A stretch of DNA of 64,000 bases from assembly GCA_965263215.1 (NCBI GenBank), contig OZ253663.1:2046001-2110000 (forward strand), read 5' to 3'. Position 1 is the stretch's first letter; the number at the start of each line of letters is the position of its first letter. This document shows, one piece after another, positions 37,119 through 45,775 of this stretch. A program made the translations under genes and the position numbers. The notes under the pieces were generated by a model, which ran no database searches, had not been told where the DNA came from, and saw nothing but the letters and a program-made list of their open reading frames with translations. The DNA is from UBA1672 sp965263215. GTDB taxonomy: Bacteria > Pseudomonadota > Alphaproteobacteria > Micavibrionales > Micavibrionaceae.

Positions 37119-38801
37119 CTAGAACAAATTCAAAATCAAATTATTCTGCCCGCCTAAAAATGACAACACACCAATCCCCAGAGCTTGCCGCGTACGCACA
37201 GCAAGCAGCTCCGCCCCATCCTCATTAGCGTCTGAAAGCGTTAAATCATCACTACCCGCATCAAGTGTGTTGATTGTTCTCTCCGTAAAATCCTGCCTTG
37301 TTTGAATTATAGAAAGATCATTCGCAATTGACTGCCCGAAATCCCTAATCTTGTCCAAAGACAAGCGTGCCTGTGTTTCAATTTTTGTCGCCTGAGCAAG
37401 CGAAGAAAAATCAGCATCCTCTAACCCTAGACCGGAAGCCGTGAAATCACGCCCGTTCGTGATAAGCGTATTTTGGGCATCTTCATCAAAAACACTGATT
37501 AGTAATTCTCCGCGTAATAAATTAATACCGCGATAATTTGCATCCTGTACGATACCGTCTATTTGATCTTTGATATTATCGTAATCATCTTCCAATTGCT
37601 CAATCGTCTTTGCCGCGGGCCCTGAAACACTGCCTAGTCTGATGCTGTCCGTATCTTCGCTATTTATATAAATCGGTGCGCTTGTATTGAAACCAAAAAA
37701 AGAAATGGCAATCCCATCACTGTTGAGCGATGTTTCAATCGACTCAACACTATCGTCAATCGCGCGCAGGATAATGCGCCCCTCATCTTCATCAAAGTCA
37801 GCCTCAAGAAGATTGCCCAAAGAATTGGCATTGATGGTATCAATAATCCCCTGAATGGTTTGATTGGAATCCAGTGAAACTGTCTGCACATTACCGCCAT
37901 TCACACCGAAACGAAATTCATCTGCAGGCTGGCCAAGCACAAAGAATAATGCCAGTCCCCCCTCACCGTTTAAATCAACAATACGGTCACTGCGCTGTGC
38001 GACTTCACCGGTTGTTGTGTTCAGCAACCTAAAGGATGAGATTTCACGCGTAGGTACAATGGTGAAATGAACTTCGGGCGTTGCGCTACCAAACCCGCCA
38101 GACGATAAGACCTGCGCCTGATCACCAAAGCCCAATTCAGTGGCCAGATTAAGATGATCGCCAACCGCACCGCCTGCCGAAGAAAATTCAATATTGAGAA
38201 TGTTATCGTTTAGCCCTCTGATTTCAAGTTGTCCGCCCTGCGTAGCGCTAGCGTTGATAAAATCCTCTGTAAAGCCGGTATTCAGAGCATTAATCTCCGC
38301 AACCAACTGATCAATGGTGTCACCCGTATTAATCGTGACAGATTGCTGCGCGGGCAAATACTCAATCGTATCTTTATCGCGGAAAGTAAATTGAATTTGA
38401 TCACCGTTATTAATAGCCGCCAAATTGGTCAGATCACCCGGCGTTCGTAAATCTTTATCACCGACAACACGCGCTTCGGTTGGAGATTGCCGCGTGAGCT
38501 CTAACGCTTCTTGCGCTACTGCTTGTCCCTGCTCGACCAAACCGGTCAGAGCTTCTATCCCTGCTTCTGCGGTTTGAACGGTGCGAATACTCTGCCCCAA
38601 ACCATCCAAAAGGCGCAATAAATCCGCGGATCTATTATCGAGTGATTGTGCAGCGAAGAAATTTTGGGGATTATCGAGGGCGCTATTAACGCTTTTTCCT
38701 GTGGCCAGACGCAAGGTGACTTCATCCAAACGCCTTTGCGTTTGCTTAATACTCAAGAGGTTCTCACGCAGAGAACTGGTTAAAACAATGTCACTCGCCA
38801 C
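37119..38801 (-). CDS. Flagellin
   Basis: 560 residues. The N-terminal D0/D1 helices (LRENLLSIKQTQRRLDEVTL, RLATGKSVNSALDNPQNFFA) and a C-terminal D1/D0 segment (IQTRQDFTERTINTLDAGSD ... RQALGIGVLSFLGG) match bacterial flagellin; the central 300 residues are the variable exposed domain, making it about twice the size of Caulobacter flagellins. GTG start at 38801 with AGGA 8 bp upstream. No other flagellar gene is in the window. The 5' leader has a stable hairpin and an extended -10 promoter. Confidence 0.9.
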   Translation of the reverse strand: MASDIVLTSSLRENLLSIKQTQRRLDEVTLRLATGKSVNSALDNPQNFFAAQSLDNRSADLLRLLDGLGQSIRTVQTAEAGIEALTGLVEQGQAVAQEALELTRQSPTEARVVGDKDLRTPGDLTNLAAINNGDQIQFTFRDKDTIEYLPAQQSVTINTGDTIDQLVAEINALNTGFTEDFINASATQGGQLEIRGLNDNILNIEFSSAGGAVGDHLNLATELGFGDQAQVLSSGGFGSATPEVHFTIVPTREISSFRLLNTTTGEVAQRSDRIVDLNGEGGLALFFVLGQPADEFRFGVNGGNVQTVSLDSNQTIQGIIDTINANSLGNLLEADFDEDEGRIILRAIDDSVESIETSLNSDGIAISFFGFNTSAPIYINSEDTDSIRLGSVSGPAAKTIEQLEDDYDNIKDQIDGIVQDANYRGINLLRGELLISVFDEDAQNTLITNGRDFTASGLGLEDADFSSLAQATKIETQARLSLDKIRDFGQSIANDLSIIQTRQDFTERTINTLDAGSDDLTLSDANEDGAELLAVRTRQALGIGVLSFLGGQNNLILNLF

Positions 38802-38836
38802 TTTTCTATCCTAGAATAAGCTTTAATCAGTAATTT

Positions 38837-38856
38837 AATGGGACTTCTTTCCCATT
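38837..38856 (-). promoter_or_regulatory. Hairpin in the flagellin mRNA leader
   Basis: AATGGGA / TCCCATT, a perfect 7-bp stem with a 6-nt loop, 36 to 55 bp before the GTG start. On the plus strand a T run follows it, so it could alternatively be a terminator for plus-strand transcription, but no plus-strand gene ends there. Confidence 0.5.
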
Positions 38857-38863
38857 TTTTACA

Positions 38864-38872
38864 ATTATACCA
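38864..38872 (-). promoter_or_regulatory. Extended -10 promoter for flagellin
   Basis: Minus strand reads TGGTATAAT, a perfect extended -10 (TGnTATAAT), about 63 bp before the start codon. No -35 hexamer is evident 17 bp upstream. It does not look like a sigma-28 or sigma-54 promoter, the usual drivers of late flagellar genes. Confidence 0.5.
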
Positions 38873-39039
38873 TACACCCGATAAAATTATGTTAATTAGC
38901 GCTAAATTTTATTTATACATGGCTTAACAATGCATTATGAGATGATTCTGTTGAATGCCATAGTATTTTCGCCAGTGTTATACCCAGACCATAGCAATGT
39001 AACCTAAAGGCTATAATTAACCTTATGTAAACACTTCCT

Positions 39040-39054
39040 GTACTAAAATAGTAC
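39040..39054. promoter_or_regulatory. Perfect inverted repeat before the response regulator
   Basis: GTACTA-AAA-TAGTAC, 6-bp arms, lies 30 bp before the ATG and just downstream of a TATAAT at 39012-39017. It fits an operator or leader hairpin. Confidence 0.4.
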
Positions 39055-39084
39055 TATTATCAGTTGTGTGCGAGGGAAATGATA

Positions 39085-39465
39085 ATGCCTTATCTTTTTA
39101 TGCTGGTGGACGATAATGAAGGCGACCACTTTTTAAATGAGTATTCGATATCAAGTTTTGATAAAAATATTGACGTTATAAAAGCTTATAACGGCCAAGA
39201 TGCGCTTGATAAGTTATCGACGATTGAAAAACAGCCTGACTATATTTTTCTGGATTTGAATATGCCCAAGATGGATGGCTTTGAGTTCTTGAGCAAATAC
39301 TATGAAAGACCGGATGCAAATGCATCTATCGTTATTCTAAGCTCCTCTTCTTTGGATGCAGATAAACAAAAAGCCAGTGTCTTTGATAAGGTGATCTCAT
39401 ATTGCTCCAAACCCTTAAAAACCGAAGACCTGCATTCGGTGATGAATTTACAAACAGCGCATTGA
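39085..39465 (+). CDS. Single-domain response regulator
   Basis: 126 residues from the ATG at 39085, which has AGGG 8 bp upstream. Receiver domain only: acidic pair in MLVDDNEGD, phospho-acceptor Asp in IFLDLNMPKMDG, switch Ser in ILSSSS and Lys in YCSKPLK. No output domain; the Rcp1-like class. The GAF histidine kinase 1.4 kb away on the other strand is a candidate partner. Confidence 0.9.
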   Translation: MPYLFMLVDDNEGDHFLNEYSISSFDKNIDVIKAYNGQDALDKLSTIEKQPDYIFLDLNMPKMDGFEFLSKYYERPDANASIVILSSSSLDADKQKASVFDKVISYCSKPLKTEDLHSVMNLQTAH

Positions 39466-39599
39466 GAAATCGAAATCGTCCCCCACTCCACGCAGATAAA
39501 ATCCCCACATGCGTTAGAAACGTTTATCATACAGCTCAAGCGCTGTGCTCATGTTTTTGATTCTTCATCATTTGCTATAATATCCTTACATGAATGACG

Positions 39600-39617
39600 A
39601 AGCGCTACATAGCGCTT
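39600..39617. promoter_or_regulatory. Perfect 8-bp inverted repeat upstream of the HExxH protein
   Basis: AAGCGCTA-CA-TAGCGCTT, arms of 8 bp with a 2-bp centre, 71 bp before the ATG at 39688 and about 18 bp after a TATAAT (39576-39581). The geometry suits a dimeric repressor operator. Confidence 0.5.
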
Positions 39618-39687
39618 ACTTAAGTAATAGTAATTACAAGCAACCTTATGTATAATTGTCAGAATATAGAGCGGGCAAATAAAAATA

Positions 39688-40347
39688 ATGAACCTTAACC
39701 AAGAATCAGATTCCACGACTATGGACTCCCCCGAGAGCACAGCCGTTCATGTGAATTGGGAAGATCACTTTCGATTTGAGTTCAGTAGGTTAAGCCCAGA
39801 ATATTCAGAAGAAGAAATCGCCGAAATAGCGTTACGCGTGACAACCGTCTTAAATGATTTCGAATCATCCGATATCGGCCAGTTTCACCTATCGCGCCTT
39901 CAAGAAAAATTTGGCGATGACCCTGTAACCTTGCGATTACACGAACAAACCGAGGACGGCTACAAAGATCACGCGATTGATCTTTCTGTCAGATCCGGCT
40001 GGGGGTTTTTAGACCAGAATTCCCAGAGTTTTATGGAGATGCCGTTAGAGCGCATGTTGATCCATGAAGTCATTCACGCCGCAGACCCCAATATGCCGAT
40101 AGGCCCCTTTGTTTACAATGATGACTGGAAAACCATGTGCGAAGAATATGCAACATTGCAAACAGATGAGTTCGCTGAAAGATTTAGGCCAGACCTCGGC
40201 AACAGAGGGGCATATGCGAATGCCATCAACAACGACGCCACGATTAATGAAAAATATACTAACGACATCACAGAGCAAATAGAAACCGTGGATGAGCGTC
40301 TGGACGAGGCCCGTACCAATTGGTCTAATTTTTCAGCAAAAATGTAA
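39688..40347 (+). CDS. HExxH metalloprotease-like protein, effector-type
   Basis: 219 residues, no signal peptide. The zinc motif reads LIHEVIHAADP (H126, E127, H130), and EEYATLQTDEF at 152-162 could give the third Glu ligand. The overall arrangement (HEVIHA, then E-x-x-A about 25 residues on, then a Gly-Arg-Tyr stretch) reminds me of the M91/NleD group of bacterial effector peptidases; this is a resemblance, not an established match. Isolated gene with its own palindromic upstream site. Confidence 0.65.
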   Translation: MNLNQESDSTTMDSPESTAVHVNWEDHFRFEFSRLSPEYSEEEIAEIALRVTTVLNDFESSDIGQFHLSRLQEKFGDDPVTLRLHEQTEDGYKDHAIDLSVRSGWGFLDQNSQSFMEMPLERMLIHEVIHAADPNMPIGPFVYNDDWKTMCEEYATLQTDEFAERFRPDLGNRGAYANAINNDATINEKYTNDITEQIETVDERLDEARTNWSNFSAKM

Positions 40348-40385
40348 TACTGTCCATTATTAGAATACCGCCCTTACCCGCATTC

Positions 40386-40736
40386 CTAACGCGCGGAACC
40401 TTTTGGCTGTACGTAGTTCTTTGGAATAGTCGGGCTCATATCCTTGCCTGTTACCTCTTTATAAAGGCTGCGGCATTGTTGTGATTTACCTGCGCGCTCA
40501 TCAAATTTGGCATAGTCATGACTGAACATTTTTATATATTTACCGCACTCAAGGCGACATGAATGTATGGATGGCGTGTTAACCTTTTTAATACGCGCAT
40601 AATTCATACAATCGATATACATTATCTTACCATCTTGTTGCGAGAGTATTTGCGCACCCTCATCCGCAGCAGTCGCTGTATATGGCATAAACAGAACCAA
40701 GGCCATTAACAATGTAAAGTTACGTATTAAAGTCAT
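40386..40736 (-). CDS. Small secreted Cys-containing protein
   Basis: 116 residues from the ATG at 40736, with AGGA upstream. Signal peptide cleaved near ATA-A (about residue 23). Four cysteines in the mature part (YIDCMNY, HSCRLECGKY, QQCRSLY) could form two disulfides. No family recognised. Confidence 0.6.
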   Translation of the reverse strand: MTLIRNFTLLMALVLFMPYTATAADEGAQILSQQDGKIMYIDCMNYARIKKVNTPSIHSCRLECGKYIKMFSHDYAKFDERAGKSQQCRSLYKEVTGKDMSPTIPKNYVQPKGSAR

Positions 40737-40833
40737 ATAAAATGTTCCTATGTAATAGAACTTTAGGTTTACAAAGAAAGTCGAACCTAACAAGAGCTTT
40801 ATTGCTTTTTTACCGTTCCATGCATTACGTTTT

Positions 40834-42045
40834 TCAGTTTTTCAATGGAATTATAAGTTTAAAAACAGAACCCTCATCAAGACTTTCAAAGCAAATATCA
40901 CCGCCCAGAATATCCGCACTTTTTTTCGTCATGTACAACCCTAAGCCAGAACCAAAAGCGTCTTGGGGATGGAAACGTTTAAACATTTGAAAAATTTTAT
41001 CTTGCTGGTTTTCCGGAATCCCCAGACCATTATCACGCACTTCCAGAACAAAGTTATTATCGTGATCATACGTTGATATTTCAACGAAAGGATTATCCCG
41101 TTCCAAATCTTGATATTTCACCGCATTAGAGATCAAGTTTTCCACGATAAGAACAATACGCCCCTTCTTGGCAACAAGCGTATCCGAAAAACGGAGATCC
41201 TGCCTTATATCCATGCGCTCGAAGTGATCCATATGCTTCAGTTTATCTAATGTCTCGTTAAACAACGTTTCGAAATTAATCGCCTCCTCCTCCTCCTCCT
41301 CATTCTTGGCGCGGCTTAACTGAAGGATGCCAACAATAAGACGTTCCAGTGATTCCAAAGATGTTCGTCCATGCTGAATACATTGAAGCGCGGTATCAAC
41401 TTCACCGGAACGGATTGTTTCTTCTGTCATATTAAGCAAAGCCATTGAAGAAACAATCGGTGAGCGCAAATCATGTGAGACACGGTAAGAAAATTCTTCA
41501 AGCTCATCGTTAGACTTATTAAGATCCTCAATCAGTTGCTTTTTTTGAAAATTTGCTTTTCGAAGTTCTAAAAGACTAACAACATTTTCAGACAGGATTG
41601 TAAGGGATTTCACCTGCTCAGAGCTTAGCTTTTTTGGCTTCGTATCAATCGCACATAACGTCCCCAGTGGGAAGCCGTCAGATGTGTTAAGCGGGCATCC
41701 TGCATAAAAACGAATATCAGGAGCGCCCGTCACCAACGCGTTATCTGAAAACCTGTCATCAAGCGTCGCATCTTCTACAATCAGAGCTTCGTTTGGATCT
41801 AAAATAGCATGCGCACAGAAGGCAAGTTCACGAGGTGTCTCGTCTACCCCCAGACCTTTCTTGGCCTTAAACCACTGCCTGTCATCATCAACGATACTGA
41901 CCAACGCAATCGGCGTATCACATATAAATGACGCCAAATGAACGATGTTGTCGTATTCTTGCTCGGATAAACTATCAAGGATTTCATAACTCCGAAGAGC
42001 CTGTATCCTCTCTTTTTCATTTTCAGGTTTTTGTGCTTCTGGCAT
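40834..42045 (-). CDS. GAF-domain sensor histidine kinase
   Basis: 403 residues, soluble. GAF domain at about 20-165, then HisKA with the phosphorylated His in YRVSHDLRSP, then HATPase with N box NLISNAVKY, G1 DNGLGIP and G2 GSGLGLYM. A run of six Glu lies in the linker. Senses a cytoplasmic ligand; no transmembrane part. No regulator is adjacent, so it is orphan or works with the receiver at 39.1 kb. Confidence 0.93.
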   Translation of the reverse strand: MPEAQKPENEKERIQALRSYEILDSLSEQEYDNIVHLASFICDTPIALVSIVDDDRQWFKAKKGLGVDETPRELAFCAHAILDPNEALIVEDATLDDRFSDNALVTGAPDIRFYAGCPLNTSDGFPLGTLCAIDTKPKKLSSEQVKSLTILSENVVSLLELRKANFQKKQLIEDLNKSNDELEEFSYRVSHDLRSPIVSSMALLNMTEETIRSGEVDTALQCIQHGRTSLESLERLIVGILQLSRAKNEEEEEEAINFETLFNETLDKLKHMDHFERMDIRQDLRFSDTLVAKKGRIVLIVENLISNAVKYQDLERDNPFVEISTYDHDNNFVLEVRDNGLGIPENQQDKIFQMFKRFHPQDAFGSGLGLYMTKKSADILGGDICFESLDEGSVFKLIIPLKN

Positions 42046-42209
42046 TCATTATCCGTATGATGATTGTGTAGAGGATTCTGCTCGATTGGGTTATCGATAA
42101 ATGAGCATACCAAAAAACAAAGAGGATTTATAGCTCACTAAATTTTTTCGAAGGGTTAAGGTAATTTAACACGTTTCATCATATATACCTATGAACTAAA
42201 AGGAAAAAC

Positions 42210-43160
42210 ATGCTTCACCCTATCAAATCTCATGGCGCGCTGTCTTTTGTGCTTATTTTATTATTTATCTGCGCACCCACTGTTTCAAATGCACGTGACG
42301 GCAAAATCAAAAATAAGATCATCGAAAAGGCCATCAAGAAAAAGATGGAAGCAAGAAAAAAAGAAGAGGCAAATAAGGGTTCTAAGGAAGGATTATACAC
42401 ACGCGGCAAAGGCAAATCTGTGCGCGAAACCATCGGGGATCGTAGCTTCATCGCCTATATTCCAAATTCTTATGATAACCGGAAAGGCTTGCCCCTACTC
42501 ATTGTTAAACATGGAGGATTCGGCAGCGGATCACAAATCAAGAACTATATCGGGCTAGAACCTTTTGCCGATCAATATGGCTTTATCGTTGCCTATCTCG
42601 ACGGAACGCAGGTCGCAGCAAAGCTCCCCTCTAAATTCAAGGGCTGGAACGCGGGCGAATGCTGCGGTCAGCCGCAGGCCAAAAAGGTCGATGATGTCGG
42701 CTTTATCAGTAATGTGATTGATACGATGAACAGTAAATACGGCATTGATAAGGGGCATGTTTACGGCACGGGGCATTCCAACGGCGCAATGATGACACAG
42801 CGCGTCATTTGCGAAACGAATTTGTATAAGGATGCGATTACCCTTTCCGGCACATTACAGATGAACGTGGAATCCTGCCCCCACGCGAAGGGCAGCCGCA
42901 TCATGAATGTTCACGGCGCACAGGACACCAACCTTCCGGTTGAGGGCGGGCACACAAAAAGCGGCGTGAATAAAAAGACAAATTACAAATCACAGGAACA
43001 TACCAAAGACGTTTTCCGCAAATCTGGCGTTGAATACGAACTTCTGCTGCTTGACGGGGCCGATCACTCCCCCAGTACTCTGAATGAGATTTTAATCAAA
43101 GAACACGGCATGACACTGCCGGAAAAAATTGTTGATTATCTGGGATTGGATGGGCGTTAA
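42210..43160 (+). CDS. Secreted PHB-depolymerase/feruloyl-esterase-like hydrolase
   Basis: 316 residues with a signal peptide (about 1-28), a Lys-rich linker and an LpqC-type alpha/beta hydrolase. The nucleophile Ser is in GHSNGAMM, Asp in VHGAQDTNLPV, His in GADHSPS. AAAAGG precedes the ATG. Hydrolyses an ester polymer or phenolic ester; substrate not determined. Confidence 0.85.
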   Translation: MLHPIKSHGALSFVLILLFICAPTVSNARDGKIKNKIIEKAIKKKMEARKKEEANKGSKEGLYTRGKGKSVRETIGDRSFIAYIPNSYDNRKGLPLLIVKHGGFGSGSQIKNYIGLEPFADQYGFIVAYLDGTQVAAKLPSKFKGWNAGECCGQPQAKKVDDVGFISNVIDTMNSKYGIDKGHVYGTGHSNGAMMTQRVICETNLYKDAITLSGTLQMNVESCPHAKGSRIMNVHGAQDTNLPVEGGHTKSGVNKKTNYKSQEHTKDVFRKSGVEYELLLLDGADHSPSTLNEILIKEHGMTLPEKIVDYLGLDGR

Positions 43161-43184
43161 GCGGAAATATTTATAAAAAAATAC

Positions 43185-43259
43185 TGGTGCCACGAGGGAG
43201 AATTGAACTCCCGACCTCGTCATTACCAATGACGCGCTCTACCACTGAGCTACCGCGGC
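43185..43259 (-). tRNA. tRNA-Thr (GGU)
   Basis: 75 nt with an encoded 3' CCA. Acceptor stem GCCGCGG pairs with the 3' strand through two G-U pairs, D loop AGCTCAGTGGTAGAGC, anticodon loop TTGGTAA with GGU, and a TTCAATT T-loop. Standalone gene. Confidence 0.95.
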
Positions 43260-43329
43260 AACCTTACAGGCTTTCGTTTCTAACTGAAAAAATAATGTAG
43301 GACAAGCATAATTGAAAAACGCCGCACCG

Positions 43330-43953
43330 TTACTTTAAAGCAACGCCGGATGTGGCCCCGTGTTTCGTCGCTTTGTCGAAATCAATGTCCTTTTGGGCGT
43401 ATTTACCGACGGTGTTACTGGCAACATCATTCGCACGCTTATACAAACTGCTACACCCCTTGTCGTCTGTCATGTTTTTGATGGCACGTTCCACAGCATG
43501 CCCGGCGTCTATACCATGACGCGCATGTTGTTTTTCATGCGCATCAAGGTTTTTGTAAAATGTCTGCCATTTTTGTTTAAGTTGTGCGCTCGCGCCTTTG
43601 GCATTTTTCCAACGCGGCATTTCAAACAGCGTTCTAACACGTACCTCGACATTCGTAATAGCGCATCCCGAACCACGGCTAGCATAGCGAAACCGCCAAT
43701 CCACATACCATCTGGTGTGTGCCCAAAATCGTCTCTTGCTGTTACTGCCAATGCCTTTAGGCCCCTTGGCGGTCATTTGATTACGCAGTGTGCGCGCGTC
43801 ACGCCCTTCGATGCTGTAATATTGTGTTTTGCTGCTTATTGTCGGCTCCGCGTGCGTTTGAAACGGGCACAATACGACCATAAGAATAACCAAAAGACAT
43901 AACTTTACACTCAAAACAGTACTCCCCACGAAGATACGCGCACCAGCCGTCAT
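43330..43953 (-). CDS. DUF922 putative zinc-dependent protease
   Basis: 207 residues with a signal peptide (cleavage near THA-E, about residue 36). The family metal motif HEKQHARHG is present, and TRWYVDWRFRY is typical of DUF922. A periplasmic protein, predicted from the fold to be a Zn peptidase; not tested as far as I know. Followed upstream on the other strand by a divergent unknown gene. Confidence 0.85.
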   Translation of the reverse strand: MTAGARIFVGSTVLSVKLCLLVILMVVLCPFQTHAEPTISSKTQYYSIEGRDARTLRNQMTAKGPKGIGSNSKRRFWAHTRWYVDWRFRYASRGSGCAITNVEVRVRTLFEMPRWKNAKGASAQLKQKWQTFYKNLDAHEKQHARHGIDAGHAVERAIKNMTDDKGCSSLYKRANDVASNTVGKYAQKDIDFDKATKHGATSGVALK

Positions 43954-44010
43954 TATACCACAGCATGAAATTGTTTGTCAGCACGTTTGCGGGCGTGTTA
44001 AACCTGAGTT

Positions 44011-44976
44011 ATGCGGATATTTGATATATTTAAAAAAATGATGGGTGGTAGAGAAGATACACTGGAAACGGACGAGAGTGCCGCGATCCCTCCACGCATG
44101 AGCATCCCCGCAAGCAAGGGATCACGCCTATCAAATTACAAAGACGGGCAAACACTGGATGAAATCCGTGCAGGGTTCGCCGAGGAAGCACAGCGCGTTA
44201 TCGAAGAAAACCATAGCATGACGCCAATCACCCACATCACAGCCGTTGGTGCGCTCCAGAATCCACACGGCGCAGTTGAGCTAAACGATACGCATTACAT
44301 CTTAAATTCAATCACCACCATGTTAGAGGCCGGAATCCCCGTCAGCCCTGATGTTGAGATTGATGTCGTGAACTTCAAAGACGGGCGGGATTTCCTTGCC
44401 GAAACCAACCCCACTGATGCTGTGCTGCTCTGCCGTATATGGGCGGGTGACACCCCGGGCGATGATTACTGGCACAATCTGGATGGCTTGCCGATACAAT
44501 CGGATACACCCGAGGATTTCGGGCATGTTCTGGATAACCACGTTTTAAAAGGCAAGCGCGACACAGACCCTGACGCCATTGAAGACAAAGCCTTCCCCGA
44601 CCCGCGTGATCAATATGTCACATTCATGCAATCCCCTAAATCACTGAATAATATGGAACTATGGGGTGAGCGCATCAGCCAATCAGGTGCGAAGATTGTA
44701 TTCGCATCCGTTGACGGCGGCCATATCGGCACAGGTTTTGAGCATGAAGATTTAATCACACTAAACGCGCATTGGTATCAAAATTTTGATCCTGATCCAC
44801 GAAAATTGCCCGAGCCATGGGAAGGTGCCAATGAGTGGCAAGCAAGATTCGGCATTTACGGCCCCGATATCATTATGCGCAAAGACTTCTATGATGATGT
44901 TCAGGATAATGACGGGTTCGAAGATGACAGTCTTCTAGCATCCATGGTTGACTATCACGAGCCTCCGGAACCTTGA
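44011..44976 (+). CDS. Hypothetical protein (321 aa)
   Basis: Soluble, acidic, no signal peptide. Starts with an amphipathic MRIFDIFKKMMGG helix and contains many Asp/Pro/Trp residues (WAGDTPGDDYW, HWYQNFDPDPR). No motif recognised. Divergent from the DUF922 gene; 81 bp before the small gene at 45058. Confidence 0.65.
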   Translation: MRIFDIFKKMMGGREDTLETDESAAIPPRMSIPASKGSRLSNYKDGQTLDEIRAGFAEEAQRVIEENHSMTPITHITAVGALQNPHGAVELNDTHYILNSITTMLEAGIPVSPDVEIDVVNFKDGRDFLAETNPTDAVLLCRIWAGDTPGDDYWHNLDGLPIQSDTPEDFGHVLDNHVLKGKRDTDPDAIEDKAFPDPRDQYVTFMQSPKSLNNMELWGERISQSGAKIVFASVDGGHIGTGFEHEDLITLNAHWYQNFDPDPRKLPEPWEGANEWQARFGIYGPDIIMRKDFYDDVQDNDGFEDDSLLASMVDYHEPPEP

Positions 44977-45057
44977 TATCCCCGATATCCCCAGACAAAT
45001 CCTCCTGATGAGTATTTTTTCTCTTACACTTGCCTCATAATTTTGTATTGTAAAATC

Positions 45058-45201
45058 ATGACAAAATCGAACAAAGAAGAAAAGCTCGATAAACGTGCAG
45101 CGGCGCTGCGCGACAATCTGAAACGCCGAAAATTAAAGGCCAAGACAGAAAAACAGCAGAGTAAAGAGAGTAAAGATGGCACTACTGAAGACAAGCAATG
45201 A
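45058..45201 (+). CDS. Small basic conserved protein upstream of dcd (47 aa)
   Basis: 47 codons, ATG at 45058. A Lys/Arg-rich helix (RAAALRDNLKRRKLKAK) matches the small proteins of unknown role that often sit next to murA in alphaproteobacteria, as I recall them. It overlaps the start of dcd by 26 bp in another frame. Confidence 0.6.
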   Translation: MTKSNKEEKLDKRAAALRDNLKRRKLKAKTEKQQSKESKDGTTEDKQ

Positions 45202-45775
45202 AAACGAAATCATAATGCAGCCCGGTATTCTGGCCGATCATCAAATCCGTGATCTTGCGCAAAACCAAGGCATGATTGAGCCTTTTGTCGAAAAACAAAA
45301 GAATGACGGCATGATTTCATACGGCCTTTCCTCTTATGGTTACGATGCCAGATGCTCTAAGGATTTTAAGATTTTCACCAATGTTGACAATGCCTTAGTT
45401 GATCCTAAAAACTTCTCAGATCAGAGTTTTGTTGACAGAAACAGTGATATTTGTGTAATACCCCCCAACAGCTTTGTGCTGACCCATACGGTTGAATATT
45501 TCCGCATACCGCAAGATGTGTTGGTTATATGTTTGGGGAAAAGTACCTATGCACGGTGTGGATTAATTGTTAATGTGACGCCGTTAGAGCCCGGTTGGGA
45601 AGGTCATGTAACGTTGGAAATATCCAACACGACCCCGCTTCCGGCACGTGTTTACGCCAATGAAGGCATTGCACAATTTTTATTTTTTAAAGGGAGTGAT
45701 GTTTGTGAAACAAGCTACGCCGACCGCAGTGGAAAATACATGGGACAACGTGGAGTCACTCTTCCCCGACTTTAA
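45176..45775 (+). CDS. dcd: dCTP deaminase
   Basis: 199 residues (186 if the ATG at 45215 is used, which fits the family better at MQPGILADHQIR; a GAGAG element favours 45176). dUTPase-fold enzyme that makes dUTP from dCTP. GLSSYGYDARCS, KSTYARCGLIVNVTPLEPGW and the terminal ETSYADRSGKYMGQRG are all diagnostic. Its last 71 bp overlap the presumed murA start in another frame. Confidence 0.95.
   Translation: MALLKTSNENEIIMQPGILADHQIRDLAQNQGMIEPFVEKQKNDGMISYGLSSYGYDARCSKDFKIFTNVDNALVDPKNFSDQSFVDRNSDICVIPPNSFVLTHTVEYFRIPQDVLVICLGKSTYARCGLIVNVTPLEPGWEGHVTLEISNTTPLPARVYANEGIAQFLFFKGSDVCETSYADRSGKYMGQRGVTLPRL

Noticed and set aside
41283..41301. CCT trinucleotide repeat
   Set aside because: Encodes the poly-Glu linker of the histidine kinase; short and in frame, so not treated as a separate repeat element.
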